Shown: positions 23,714 to 33,355, counted from the stretch's first letter. The stretch: DNA of 46,887 bases from Paenibacillus sp. VTT E-133291 (GCF_002264395.1 NZ_NFVA01000056.1:1-46887); one strand, 5' to 3'. The notes: generated by a model not told the origin, from the sequence alone. Translations and numbers: made by a program.

Positions 23714-24901
23714 TTATGGTGTAATGCACACAGCCTCTTCGCCTCGGGCTTGAGATCTTGCTCCTCTAATATCAGCTGTTTTGTCTGCGGGGTTGCCTAA
23801 CATCTGCAGAACGGTAGTCGCGCAACTTTGCGGTTGATGTTTATCAGGGGCAAGACGGCGTTTACGCTGCTCTTCGAGAACAGAATACTCACGGAGCATC
23901 ATAGAGAACCATTTGTTTACTACCTCACAGTCAAGTACCTCTGCTAGTCCAAGCTCTACGAAATATTGGCAGTTTTTCTCTTCCTGACCTGGAATAGCTT
24001 TATAGAAGAGCATTGGAATTCCCTTAGCCTGACCTTCGGTACAGGTCATACCGCCAGGCTTTGTGATTAGAAGGTCGGAAGCATCCATCAGTTTATTGAT
24101 TTCACTGGTGTATCCAAGAATCCTGACGTTAGGATGATTAAGTCTTGGATTGGACTTCATTTTGGCTATAAGCTTCTCGTTACTGCCCATACAGAAGATG
24201 AGCTGGATGTTATCCATTCTGGCTGTGAGTGAATTCATAATCTCTTTGCCGAACATCAGTCCCCAGCCTCCACCCATTATAAGAACAGTAGGGATATCGG
24301 CTAGACCTAGTTCCTTACGGAGCAGCGTCTTGTTGGATCGTTCCCAGAACTTCGGATGCACAGGAATGCCGGTGACCGTTACAAGCTCAGGAGCAATCCC
24401 TCGGCCTGTTAGAATTGATTTGACGCGTGGGGTAGAGACGAGATATCGATTGACCTCGGAATTTACCCAGCTACCATGTGCATCATAATCTGTAATTAAC
24501 GTATACAGCGGAACCTCCAATCCACGACGTTTTAGTCTGGAAATGACAGCAGCCGGAATGGGATGTGTGCAAATAATCAAATCAGGTTTTAGCTGTTCGA
24601 TCACTTGAGAGGCATGTGTATAAAAAATCCGGTGAAGTGCCATCTTAGTCAACGGGTTCAATGATTTATGATATTGTGTCTTATACATCATGCCGACCAG
24701 CTTAGGCTGGCTGCTAACTGTTTTTCGGTAAGCGGAAAGAATCCATGGGGCGACCATCGGGTTAAGAAATTTACCTAGCTCGATGACTCGGCACTGGACA
24801 TCCGGATTCAGCAGCTTTATTCCTTCGGCCAGAGCATAGGCTGCTCCTGTGTGGCCCGTACCGAAGCCTTCCGAAAACAGCAGTACTCTTTTCTTTCGCA
24901 T
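23714..24901 (-). CDS. UgtP/MGDG synthase-like glycosyltransferase
   Basis: A 395-residue GT28-type glycosyltransferase. The N-terminal acceptor domain has the MGDG-synthase pattern FSEGFGTGHTGAAYALAEG and KPDLIICTHPIPAAVISRLK. The C-terminal nucleotide-sugar domain has VLIMGGGWGLMFG, LGYTSEINKLMDASDLLITK and PGGMTCTEGQAKGIPML. The family transfers glucose or galactose from UDP-sugar to diacylglycerol at the inner membrane face, giving glycolipids that can anchor lipoteichoic acid. The start ATG 24901 (MRKKRVLLF) is preceded by CAGGTGAA; a TTG nine codons upstream has weaker support. The last 30 residues are polar and probably disordered. Sugar and acceptor are not certain. Confidence 0.83.
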   Translation of the reverse strand: MRKKRVLLFSEGFGTGHTGAAYALAEGIKLLNPDVQCRVIELGKFLNPMVAPWILSAYRKTVSSQPKLVGMMYKTQYHKSLNPLTKMALHRIFYTHASQVIEQLKPDLIICTHPIPAAVISRLKRRGLEVPLYTLITDYDAHGSWVNSEVNRYLVSTPRVKSILTGRGIAPELVTVTGIPVHPKFWERSNKTLLRKELGLADIPTVLIMGGGWGLMFGKEIMNSLTARMDNIQLIFCMGSNEKLIAKMKSNPRLNHPNVRILGYTSEINKLMDASDLLITKPGGMTCTEGQAKGIPMLFYKAIPGQEEKNCQYFVELGLAEVLDCEVVNKWFSMMLREYSVLEEQRKRRLAPDKHQPQSCATTVLQMLGNPADKTADIRGARSQARGEEAVCITP

Positions 24902-25056
24902 AAGTTCACCTGCTACTTTCCTTTTCAATAGAAATGCGGAATTTCTTCTTAATATAGATGAGGGAAAACTGTTCTCTAATCACATTATACAAATAAGACG
25001 TAAATAGAAAGTTAAAACCCTGCAATAAATAAAAAAATAAAAGATTTTCTAAAGTA

Positions 25057-25085
25057 TTGCAAACTGCAAGGCTTCATGTTAAAGT
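25057..25085 (+). promoter_or_regulatory. Promoter of TetR gene
   Basis: TTGCAA (25057-25062), 17 bp, TAAAGT (25080-25085). The expected start site at about 25092 is directly followed by the operator-like repeat at 25097-25127, suited to autorepression. Confidence 0.5.
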
Positions 25086-25096
25086 AATGAATGACC

Positions 25097-25127
25097 AATT
25101 GACCGGATTAGTAAAGTGGTCAGATAG
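25097..25127 (+). promoter_or_regulatory. TetR operator candidate, copy 1
   Basis: A 31-bp site beginning AATTGACCG and carrying AAAGTGGTCA near its right end, with inverted arms TGACC/GGTCA. It matches the site at 25854-25884 at 25 of 31 positions. It lies between the promoter and the start of the TetR gene. Confidence 0.6.
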
Positions 25128-25169
25128 TCAGCGGTAATGATATTTTCTGGAGAAAGGAAGTGAGCACAG

Positions 25170-25745
25170 GTGGCAGTGGTGGATCGAAGACAGCAGGTGC
25201 TTCAGGCCGCAGCAAAATCTTTTTCATTATTCGGCTATAAGGCGACTACCATGGATCAGGTTGCTAAGATCGCAAATGTTGGGAAAGGAACCATCTACAC
25301 CTTTTTTACAAACAAAGAGCAATTGTTTGATGAGATCCTGCGCGATATGATGGTAGAAATGAAGATGATTGCTGATCGCGAGATCAGGCGAGACAGACCT
25401 TTCTTTGATAACCTGCATCGTGTGCTGGATGCCCTGCTGGAATTTCGAAGTGAGCAGGAGCTATTCATCAAGCTTTCCCAGGAGAGTCGCGAATTCGGAA
25501 CGCCGCAGGCAGGAGAAGGGCTCGAGAAGATCGAGAACTTAGTTTTAGAATATTTAGAACGGGAGGTGCAACAAGCGCTCCAAAAGGGAGAAATCAAACC
25601 TTGCGATCCTAAAATCGTATCTGTAGTCATGTTCAGGCTATATATTGTATTGACTGCTGAACTGAATAAAACACATACTCCCTTGGACAAGGAACAGATC
25701 AAGATGTACTTTCATTTGTTTCTCGCCGAAGGATTGGCACAGTAA
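25170..25745 (+). CDS. TetR/AcrR family transcriptional regulator
   Basis: A 191-residue repressor. Residues about 5-52 form the TetR HTH (RQQVLQAAAKSFSLFGYKAT, then MDQVAKIANVGKGTIYTFFTNKEQLF); the rest is the ligand-binding helical domain. GTG 25170 follows AAAGGAAGTGAGCA. It precedes the YhgE gene on the same strand by 205 bp, the arrangement seen for yhgD-yhgE in B. subtilis. Near-identical operator-like sites lie before each gene, so it probably represses itself and YhgE. The inducer is unknown. Confidence 0.9.
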   Translation: MAVVDRRQQVLQAAAKSFSLFGYKATTMDQVAKIANVGKGTIYTFFTNKEQLFDEILRDMMVEMKMIADREIRRDRPFFDNLHRVLDALLEFRSEQELFIKLSQESREFGTPQAGEGLEKIENLVLEYLEREVQQALQKGEIKPCDPKIVSVVMFRLYIVLTAELNKTHTPLDKEQIKMYFHLFLAEGLAQ

Positions 25746-25853
25746 GCGTTGATTCAGGGTAGGGATGGCGTGATCAGATTCGCTTTCCCTTAACAATTTC
25801 CAAGCTGTTATAGGCATTGAAGAAGAGCCGAGAGGCGTTTTTTTTATCCCCTG

Positions 25854-25884
25854 AATTGACCGAATGGGGAAAGTGGTCACCTAG
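25854..25884 (+). promoter_or_regulatory. TetR operator candidate, copy 2
   Basis: A second copy of the 31-bp site (AATTGACCG ... AAAGTGGTCA ... TAG), about 70 bp before the YhgE start. Conservation in otherwise unrelated non-coding sequence indicates one regulator acting on both genes. Confidence 0.6.
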
Positions 25885-25950
25885 TGTTACGTAATATTTC
25901 GCAAACAAAGCATTTTAAAGAGAGCATAAGCTCATAAGGAGAGAACCAGA

Positions 25951-28305
25951 ATGAAATCATTATCCGTATTTACCAAGGATCTTGGCGCAGCACTGAGAAA
26001 TCCAAAGGTGCTGATTCCGATGATTGCCATCCTATTTATTCCGGTGATGTATAGCGGATTCTTCCTAAAGGCATTCTGGGATCCGTATGGCAAGATGAAT
26101 GAGTTACCGGTTGCTGTGGTCAACCAAGACGTCGGTGCTAATTATGAAGGAAAACAACTTCAGGCCGGAGATGATCTGGTTGAAGAGCTTAAGGTAACCG
26201 ATGGCTTTCAATGGAACTTTGTTTCACTAGAAGAAGCGCAAGCAGGAATGAAGGACAATACCTATTATATGTCGATTATTGTTCCAGAAGACTTCTCTGC
26301 TAAAGCAACAACGCTTTTGGATGATGAACCACAACCGGCAAAAATTATTTATGAGCCAAATGAAGGCTACAACTTCCTGGCCGGTCAAATCGGCGGAACG
26401 GCTGTAGCAGAAATTAAATCTAAAGTATCCGCTAAGGTAACTGAGGCTTATGTGGATTCTGTATTCAATCAGATTACTGATGTATCTAAAGGACTTGGCG
26501 AAGCGGGAGATGGAGCTAGCAAGATCGCTGATGGTGCAGGTAAGCTGGATGACGGCGCACTGAAGCTGAAAGAGAATCTTCTTGTACTGACTGAAGGTAC
26601 GGGCAAGCTTCAAAATGGTTTAGAACCACTGACTAAAGGTGTGACTGATTTAAATTCAGGTGCTACCGCAATTCAAACGGGTTCTAGCACTTTGGCAGGC
26701 GGTTTGCAACAATTGTCGGCTGCTCATACACAGCTTCAAGATGGCGTTGCACAAAGCGCTGCCGGCAGTAAACAGCTTAGTGATGGCTTGAAGCAAGCTG
26801 TAACAGGTGCCACACAGCTTCAAGCAGGTACGAAGTCTGCTGTGGATGGTACTGCTAAACTACAAGCAGGAACACAATCTTTAGTCGACGGCAGCGCGAA
26901 GCTGGAAGCAGGTTTGACCTCTTCCGTTGATGGCAGCGCGAAGCTGGAAGCAGGCTTGCAGGCTTCCGCAGAAGGTAGCACAAAGGTTACTGAGGGTGCT
27001 AAAGCGGTCGCTCAAGGTTTGCAGCAATTGGCACAGGCTAGTCCTGAGCTGGCACAAAATCCAGCCGTACAGAAGCTCCTAGCAGCTAGTGCAGCTGTTG
27101 CACAAGGCAGTGAACAACTGCAACAAAGCCAACAACAGTTAGCACAAGGAGCAAGCGCACTTCACAGTGGGCAAGAGCAACTTGCACAAGGTGCAACTCA
27201 GCTGCATGCTGGTTCACAGCAGGTTTCTGCTGGAGTAACCCAGTTGCATGATGGAGCACAGCAATTAAATGCTGGTAGCACTCAGCTCTTGGCAGGACAA
27301 CAAAAATTGGCACAAGGTGCGTCAGCCCTTGTAACAGGTGGCGATAAGCTACAAGCAGGTATGAAACAGTTCGGCGCGAAGCTTAGTGAAGCAGCAGCTG
27401 GAGGTAACAAACTTGCTGAGGGTGGTAAAGCACTCGGAGATGGTACATCGAAATTACTCAGTGGTGTTGGTGAACTAGGTAGCGGCATTGGTGCTGTAGC
27501 TGACGGTTCCAAACAATTGGCTAATGGTGCAGGCGAGCTGAAGAATGGGATGGATGATCTGAAATCTGGATCCACAGAACTTGCAACTAAGCTTGGTGAA
27601 GCTGCTGAACAAACAGGCAGCGTGAATAAGTCAGATAAAATGATGGAAATGTTCGCACAACCGGTTGTGGTTGAGGATCAGGTTGTAAATCATGTACCGA
27701 ACTACGGCACAGGGTTTGCTCCTTACTTCTTATCTCTTGGGTTGTTCGTAGGTGCTCTGATTTCTACGATTGTTATTCCAATGCGTGAATCAGCTGTAAT
27801 TGGCGCAAGCCGTTTGAATCGTTTTATCAGCCGTACGCTTACGTTCTCAATCATGAGCTTTATCCAGTCTATGCTGGCTGCTGTGGTTGTATTGTACGGA
27901 CTTGGACTAGAAGTACAAAGTGTACCGCTATTCTTCCTGTTTACATTCTTGACTAGTCTAGTTTACACATGGGTAGTACAATCCATTGTTACTTGGCTGG
28001 ATCAACCGGGACGTTTTGTTGTTATCGTTATTCTTATTTTCCAATTAACAACTAGTGCTGGAACATTCCCACTTGAATTGATCCCGAACTGGATGAAATT
28101 CTTTAACCCACTGCTTCCTATGACTTACACAGTTAGTGGTTTTAAATCAGTAATTTCTACAGGGGACTTCAGTGCAATGTGGAGTGATGTAGGTGTGCTT
28201 GCAATCTTCGGTCTTGGATTCCTTGCTCTTACTTTCGCTTACTTCATGACCCGCAGTCGGGACAATGAAGCTGGAATGAATAGTGAACAGGCTCTGACTG
28301 TATAA
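25951..28305 (+). CDS. yhgE: YhgE/Pip family membrane protein
   Basis: A 784-residue YhgE/Pip-type protein. Residues about 18-40 are an N-terminal transmembrane helix (VLIPMIAILFIPVMYSGFFL), followed by the conserved WDPYGKMNELPVAVVNQD. Residues about 175-570 are an extracellular region of heptad-like repeats of the type DGxxKLxxG, including exact 42-bp tandem units. Five or six transmembrane helices follow from about 588 to 770, ABC-2-permease-like. Family members include the phage infection protein Pip and export accessory proteins such as EsaA; transport role here is inferred. The start is ATG 25951 after AAGGAGAGAACCAG. Regulation by the upstream TetR protein is likely. Terminator at 28323-28354. 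Confidence 0.9.
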   Translation: MKSLSVFTKDLGAALRNPKVLIPMIAILFIPVMYSGFFLKAFWDPYGKMNELPVAVVNQDVGANYEGKQLQAGDDLVEELKVTDGFQWNFVSLEEAQAGMKDNTYYMSIIVPEDFSAKATTLLDDEPQPAKIIYEPNEGYNFLAGQIGGTAVAEIKSKVSAKVTEAYVDSVFNQITDVSKGLGEAGDGASKIADGAGKLDDGALKLKENLLVLTEGTGKLQNGLEPLTKGVTDLNSGATAIQTGSSTLAGGLQQLSAAHTQLQDGVAQSAAGSKQLSDGLKQAVTGATQLQAGTKSAVDGTAKLQAGTQSLVDGSAKLEAGLTSSVDGSAKLEAGLQASAEGSTKVTEGAKAVAQGLQQLAQASPELAQNPAVQKLLAASAAVAQGSEQLQQSQQQLAQGASALHSGQEQLAQGATQLHAGSQQVSAGVTQLHDGAQQLNAGSTQLLAGQQKLAQGASALVTGGDKLQAGMKQFGAKLSEAAAGGNKLAEGGKALGDGTSKLLSGVGELGSGIGAVADGSKQLANGAGELKNGMDDLKSGSTELATKLGEAAEQTGSVNKSDKMMEMFAQPVVVEDQVVNHVPNYGTGFAPYFLSLGLFVGALISTIVIPMRESAVIGASRLNRFISRTLTFSIMSFIQSMLAAVVVLYGLGLEVQSVPLFFLFTFLTSLVYTWVVQSIVTWLDQPGRFVVIVILIFQLTTSAGTFPLELIPNWMKFFNPLLPMTYTVSGFKSVISTGDFSAMWSDVGVLAIFGLGFLALTFAYFMTRSRDNEAGMNSEQALTV
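26845..26970 (+). repeat. 42-bp tandem repeats inside yhgE
   Basis: Successive 42-bp units encode 14 residues of the type VDGSAKLEAGL. The segments starting GACGGCAGCGCGAAGCT (26887) and GATGGCAGCGCGAAGCT (26929) differ at only two positions over 30 bases, which points to recent duplication or recombination within the coding region. Confidence 0.6.
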
Positions 28306-28322
28306 TTTGAAAAAAAGTAATT

Positions 28323-28354
28323 AAAAAGCGTCTCCTCAGGGAGACGCTTTTTTT
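28323..28354 (+). terminator. Terminator after yhgE
   Basis: The stem AAAAGCGTCTCC/GGAGACGCTTTT with a short loop is followed by Ts. Confidence 0.9.
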
Positions 28355-28668
28355 GAGTTCAAATCATAGAACCCTTTTTCTTGCAAACATTCAAGGGCAA
28401 TGAAAATTCTTGAAACGCTTTCATTGCATAAGTTCTTATGCGTCAATTATGCATAATTATACACATATGAGTTTTTTTAAACTTTTGTCCACTAAAGCTG
28501 TGTCGCAAAAAGAAATGTTAATCAGCATCATAAAAAAGTTTAAATTGCGCTGTTGTCACCTCGGTGATAAAATAATAGCACTAATCTGGCTTGAATAATT
28601 ATTAAAATTTTAATCTGAAAAATTTTCCAAAGATTACGCCATACTTTATAATAGAAAGGTTGCGTTCG
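28355..28668 (+). promoter_or_regulatory. gltB upstream region with several inverted repeats
   Basis: A 314-bp AT-rich gap. It holds the perfect palindromes AATTATGCATAATT (28445-28458) and ATTAAAATTTTAAT (28601-28614), a TGAAACGCTTTCA repeat (28411-28423, one base short of a cre site), and TAATCT (28611-28616) facing AGATTA (28631-28636), with another TAATCT at 28582. The last set could be a LysR-type (GltC-like) site. No promoter could be fixed with confidence. Confidence 0.35.
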
Positions 28669-31600
28669 ATGAGACACACTGAACTGCCCGGAAAACAGGG
28701 CCTGTATGATCCCCAGTTCGAAAAAGATGCTTGCGGCATGGGATTTGTAGCCCATATTAAAGGCAAACCGTCCCATGATATTGTTAGTAACGCTTTAACA
28801 ATGCTCTTTAATATGGAGCATCGTGGCGGACAAGGTAGCGAACCCAACTCTGGTGACGGAGCAGGTATCATGCTGCAAATTCCGCACCGTTTCTTTGCTA
28901 GTGAAGCCCAGAAGCTTGGCTTTGCTTTGCCGGAACAAGGCCATTATGGCGTAGGCATGATTTTTCTATCTCAAAACGAGAAAGTTCGGGCTCAGCATGA
29001 GGCTCTTTTAAGCAAAATTATTGCTGAAGAAGGTCAGGAAGTACTCGGCTATCGTGATGTACCTACCTATGATGAAATGCTAGGCAAAACAGCGAAGGCT
29101 GCAAAGCCTTTTGTGCGCCAAGTGTTTATCGGTCGCTCGGCCTCGGTTACGAGCGAATTGTCTTTTGAGCGTAAGCTTTATGTCATTCGCAAACGTGCAG
29201 AACTTGCGATTCGCTACGGTGGTGTAGAAGAGGCTGAAGCCTTCTATATCCCAAGCTTGTCATGTCGTAAGATCGTGTACAAAGGCATGCTGACTACAGA
29301 ACAAGTCGGACAATTCTACCTGGATTTGCAGAACGAAGAGCTGGAATCAGCAATAGCGTTAGTTCACTCCCGTTTCAGTACGAATACCTTCCCAAGCTGG
29401 GAACGTGCGCATCCCTACCGCTTTATGATCCACAATGGTGAGATTAATACCTTGCGCGGAAATGTGAACTGGATGCATGCTCGCCAGTCGCTGTTCAAGA
29501 GTGAAGTGTTCGGCGAAGATCTGAGCAAGATCAAACCTGTTATAAACCCGGATGGATCGGACACTGCAATGTTCGATAATACCTTTGAGTTTCTTTATTT
29601 GAGCGGACGCTCCTTGACGCAGGTAGCCATGATGATGGTCCCTGAACCATGGAGCAATCATGACAGTATGGACGCCGACAAGAAAGCTTTTTACGAATAT
29701 CACAGCACTTTGATGGAGCCATGGGACGGACCTGCTGCAATGGGCTTTACAGATGGTGTGCAAATCGGCGCTATTTTGGACCGTAACGGCTTGCGGCCTG
29801 CTCGTTATTATGTAACAAAGGACGACATGATTATTCTATCCTCCGAAGCAGGTGTACTGGACATTCCAGCAGAGGACATCTTATATAAAGACCGCCTGAA
29901 GCCTGGACGCATGCTGCTCGTGGATACGAAGGAAGGCCGCATTATCTCCGATGAGGAAGTTAAATCGGCTATCGCCACCGAGAAGCCTTACCGTCAGTGG
30001 CTGGATGAGCATTTGATTAGTCTCGAAGAGCTTCCAGATGCGCCTGAACTACCCAATCCTAAGCATGACAATGTGCAGCAGCTGCAGCAAGCGTTCGGCT
30101 ATACTTTTGAGGATTTGCGCAAGGTGCTTGAGCCAATGGCATCTACTGGCGCTGAAGCTGTAGGTTCCATGGGGTATGATGCGCCGCTTGCGGTGCTTTC
30201 TGACCGTCCGCAGCGTCTATATAACTATTTCAAACAAATGTTTGCTCAAGTTACGAATCCGCCAATCGATGCGATTCGCGAAGAGCTGGTTACCTCTACT
30301 ACGACTACGATTGGACCAGAGCGTAACTTGCTTAAACCAGAACCAGAAAGCTGTCGCCAAATCTCGCTGCACACACCGATTCTTTCGAATGAAGACTTTG
30401 CTAAAATTCGTCATGTTCGTCGAGCAGGCTTCAAGTCGATGTCTATTCCGATTCTTTTCCCGGCTGAGCTCGGAGCAGAAGGAATGCGTATCGCGCTTGA
30501 GCGTATGAACGAGGCTGCGGATCGCGTTATGGCTAAAGGTCATAACATTCTGATTCTGACGGACCGCGGTGTGGACCGTGAGAATGCTGCGATTCCTGCT
30601 CTACTTGCGGTATCGAGCTTGCATCACCATCTGATCCGGCAGGGAACACGGACAAAAGTTAGTATTTTACTTGAATCCGGTGAACCTCGTGAAGTCCATC
30701 ATTATGCACTTCTGCTTGGTTATGGTGTGAGTGCAGTCAATCCGTATCTGGCCTTTGAAAGTTTGGATGATATGATCGGCCAAGGCTTACTGCGGGGAAT
30801 CTCGCATGAGAAGGCTGTGAAGAACTATATTAAAGCTGCGACTAAGAGCGTAGTTAAGATTCTTTCCAAAATGGGGATTTCTACTATTCAATCCTACCGG
30901 GGCGCGCAGATTTTTGAAGCTGTGGGTCTGAACTCGGAGTTCGTGGATCGTTACTTTACTTGGACACCTTCCCGCATTGGCGGTATTGGTCTGGAGGAAG
31001 TAGCAACCGAGGCACTTATCCATCATAACCGTGCTTTCACTGAAAAAGACGGAAATGATAAAGTGCTTGATTCCGGTGGTGATTATCAATGGCGAAACGA
31101 TGGGGAAGATCATTTGTTCAACCCGCAGACCATTCATCTGCTTCAGCACTCTGTGCGTAGTGGAGATTATAAAATGTACAAGAAATATGCTGCACTGGTT
31201 CAAGGTGAAAGTGAGAAGCATCAGACAATTCGTTCTTTATTGCAGTTCAAGTCAGCATATGAACCGATTCCTTTAGAAGAAGTAGAACCCGTGGCGTCCA
31301 TTATGAAACGGTTCAAGACGGGTGCGATGTCCTTTGGTTCCATTAGTAAGGAAGCGCATGAGACCCTCGCTATTGCAATGAACCGGATCGGTGGTAAGAG
31401 TAATACTGGTGAGGGTGGAGAAGATCCGGCCCGCTATATCCCGGACAGCAACGGCGATTCCCGTCGCAGTGCGATTAAACAAGTAGCTTCCGGACGTTTT
31501 GGAGTTACATCTAACTACCTTGTTAACGCTGATGAGATCCAGATTAAGATGGCTCAGGGTGCTAAACCAGGGGAAGGCGGACAGCTTCCAGGACGTAAAG

Positions 31601-33264
31601 TTTACCCATGGGTGGCTGAAGTACGCGGTTCAACAGCGGGTGTGGGCTTGATTTCACCTCCGCCGCATCATGATATTTATTCGATTGAGGATTTGGCAGA
31701 GCTGATCTATGATCTTAAGAATGCCAATCCACGTGCAAACATTAATGTTAAGCTCGTCTCTGAAGTCGGTGTAGGTACGATTGCTGCTGGCGTAGCCAAA
31801 GGGCGTGCTGATATTATCCTGGTAAGTGGCTATGACGGGGGGACAGGTGCATCTCCAATGAACTCCATTCGTCATGCAGGTCTTCCATGGGAACTTGGCT
31901 TGGCTGAAACGCATCAGACGTTGATGCTGAACAATCTGCGTGACCGCGTTGTACTGGAAACAGACGGAAAAATGCTTAGCGGACGCGATCTAGCCGTAGC
32001 TGTATTACTGGGTGCTGAAGAGTATGGCTTCGCTACTGCTCCGTTAGTAGCTGTGGGTTGTATCATGATGCGTGTCTGCCAAATGGATACATGTCCGGTT
32101 GGCGTGGCAACACAAAATCCAGATCTTCGTAAGAACTTTACGGGTGATCCACAGCATGTAGTTAACTTTATGACCTTTGTGGCACAGGATTTACGCGAAA
32201 TTATGGCGAGTCTTGGCTTCCGTACGATTGAAGAGATGGTTGGCCGTACAGATTGCTTAGACGCTGCTCAAGCTTCGCAGCATTGGAAGAAGAAGGGCGT
32301 AGATTTGAGTAGTCTGCTGCATGTACCGGAAATGCCAGAGGGAAGCACACGCTTCTGCAGTAAACGTCAGAATCATGGTCTGGAAGAGACGCTTGATGTC
32401 TCTAAACTGCTGGATCTGGCTGCACCTGCACTGGAATCTGGAACGGCTGTAGAAGCATCGTTACCGATTACGAACGTTAATCGTGCCGTTGGAACCATCC
32501 TTGGCAGCGAGCTGACACGTAAATACGGGGCAGCCGGCTTGCCTGATGATACGATTCGTCTTCATTTCACCGGTTCTGCTGGTCAAAGCTTGGGTGCATT
32601 CGTACCTAAGGGGATCACACTTACGGTGGAAGGCGATTCCAATGACTACGTTGGTAAGGGACTGTCGGGTGGTAAGATTATTATCAAACCCTCTCCAAAA
32701 GCTACCTTTGCAGCTGAGGACAATATCATTATCGGAAATACTGCATTCTACGGAGCAACAGCTGGAGAAGCTTATATCAACGGTATCGCCGGTGAACGCT
32801 TTGCCGTTCGAAATTCTGGAGCGAAGGTTGTTGTAGAAGGTGTGGGTGACCACGGTTGTGAATACATGACCGGAGGCCGTGTGGTGGTTCTTGGTGAAAC
32901 AGGCCGTAACTTTGCGGCAGGGATGTCAGGTGGTATCGCTTATGTTTACGATCCAGAGAGATCCTTCATCGGCCGCTGCAATCTCGAAATGGTCTTGCTC
33001 GAGAGAGTGGAAGAGCCAGAAGAGATCGAAGAGCTGCGCGAGCTGATTAGCCGTCATGTAGAGCTTACAGGCAGTGAGGCGGGAGCGCGGGTATTGGATC
33101 ACTGGGCAGATAGCTTGCCGAAGTTTGTTCGGGTCATTCCGAAGGATTACAAACGGATGATGGAGCAGATTCGCAAAGTGGAGCAAACCGGATTGACCGG
33201 CGAGGCTGCTTTGATGGCTGCATTTGAAGCGAATATGCGCGAGCTTGCACGTGTAGGTGGCTAA
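28669..33264 (+). CDS. gltB: Glutamate synthase large subunit
   Basis: A 1531-residue GOGAT large subunit, full length. It releases ammonia from glutamine and uses it to convert 2-oxoglutarate to glutamate. Cys22 in KDACGMGFVAH is the N-terminal nucleophile of the class II amidotransferase domain after removal of a propeptide. The central domain and the FMN-binding synthase domain (KTGAMSFGSISKEAHE, GGTGASPM) follow. Cys1131, Cys1137 and Cys1142 in CIMMRVCQMDTCPVG bind the 3Fe-4S cluster. The last 250 residues form the GXGXG beta-helix. ATG 28669 with GAAAGG 9 bases upstream was preferred over TTG 28660. The small subunit gene gltD is not adjacent. Confidence 0.96.
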   Translation: MRHTELPGKQGLYDPQFEKDACGMGFVAHIKGKPSHDIVSNALTMLFNMEHRGGQGSEPNSGDGAGIMLQIPHRFFASEAQKLGFALPEQGHYGVGMIFLSQNEKVRAQHEALLSKIIAEEGQEVLGYRDVPTYDEMLGKTAKAAKPFVRQVFIGRSASVTSELSFERKLYVIRKRAELAIRYGGVEEAEAFYIPSLSCRKIVYKGMLTTEQVGQFYLDLQNEELESAIALVHSRFSTNTFPSWERAHPYRFMIHNGEINTLRGNVNWMHARQSLFKSEVFGEDLSKIKPVINPDGSDTAMFDNTFEFLYLSGRSLTQVAMMMVPEPWSNHDSMDADKKAFYEYHSTLMEPWDGPAAMGFTDGVQIGAILDRNGLRPARYYVTKDDMIILSSEAGVLDIPAEDILYKDRLKPGRMLLVDTKEGRIISDEEVKSAIATEKPYRQWLDEHLISLEELPDAPELPNPKHDNVQQLQQAFGYTFEDLRKVLEPMASTGAEAVGSMGYDAPLAVLSDRPQRLYNYFKQMFAQVTNPPIDAIREELVTSTTTTIGPERNLLKPEPESCRQISLHTPILSNEDFAKIRHVRRAGFKSMSIPILFPAELGAEGMRIALERMNEAADRVMAKGHNILILTDRGVDRENAAIPALLAVSSLHHHLIRQGTRTKVSILLESGEPREVHHYALLLGYGVSAVNPYLAFESLDDMIGQGLLRGISHEKAVKNYIKAATKSVVKILSKMGISTIQSYRGAQIFEAVGLNSEFVDRYFTWTPSRIGGIGLEEVATEALIHHNRAFTEKDGNDKVLDSGGDYQWRNDGEDHLFNPQTIHLLQHSVRSGDYKMYKKYAALVQGESEKHQTIRSLLQFKSAYEPIPLEEVEPVASIMKRFKTGAMSFGSISKEAHETLAIAMNRIGGKSNTGEGGEDPARYIPDSNGDSRRSAIKQVASGRFGVTSNYLVNADEIQIKMAQGAKPGEGGQLPGRKVYPWVAEVRGSTAGVGLISPPPHHDIYSIEDLAELIYDLKNANPRANINVKLVSEVGVGTIAAGVAKGRADIILVSGYDGGTGASPMNSIRHAGLPWELGLAETHQTLMLNNLRDRVVLETDGKMLSGRDLAVAVLLGAEEYGFATAPLVAVGCIMMRVCQMDTCPVGVATQNPDLRKNFTGDPQHVVNFMTFVAQDLREIMASLGFRTIEEMVGRTDCLDAAQASQHWKKKGVDLSSLLHVPEMPEGSTRFCSKRQNHGLEETLDVSKLLDLAAPALESGTAVEASLPITNVNRAVGTILGSELTRKYGAAGLPDDTIRLHFTGSAGQSLGAFVPKGITLTVEGDSNDYVGKGLSGGKIIIKPSPKATFAAEDNIIIGNTAFYGATAGEAYINGIAGERFAVRNSGAKVVVEGVGDHGCEYMTGGRVVVLGETGRNFAAGMSGGIAYVYDPERSFIGRCNLEMVLLERVEEPEEIEELRELISRHVELTGSEAGARVLDHWADSLPKFVRVIPKDYKRMMEQIRKVEQTGLTGEAALMAAFEANMRELARVGG

Positions 33265-33313
33265 ATACCTGTATTCTGAAAAAAACGGGTAATATTGAAT
33301 GAAGTAATATAAG

Positions 33314-33355
33314 GGACTTGGACTCTTTCGTTTGCGGGAGGCCAGGTCCTTTTTT
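33314..33355 (+). terminator. Terminator after gltB
   Basis: The stem GGACTTGG/CCAGGTCC (one G-T pair) with an internal CTC/GAG pairing is followed by six Ts. Confidence 0.8.

Noticed and set aside
25787..25812. Third copy of the CCCTT...GTTATA motif upstream of yhgE
   Set aside because: The first block is only partly conserved and the spacing differs by one base; it may be chance.
25823..25848. Terminator after the TetR gene (T-run at 25839-25846)
   Set aside because: Only a 3-bp GCC/GGC stem precedes the T-run; too weak to call.
28411..28423. CcpA cre site before gltB
   Set aside because: TGAAACGCTTTCA is one base shorter than the cre consensus, so the half-sites are out of phase.
28410..28598. 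62-codon frame upstream of gltB
   Set aside because: It lies in an AT-rich regulatory gap, with no ribosome binding site and a composition unlike coding sequence.
28647..28652. TATAAT as the gltB -10
   Set aside because: It abuts the ribosome binding site, so the transcript would start at or after it.
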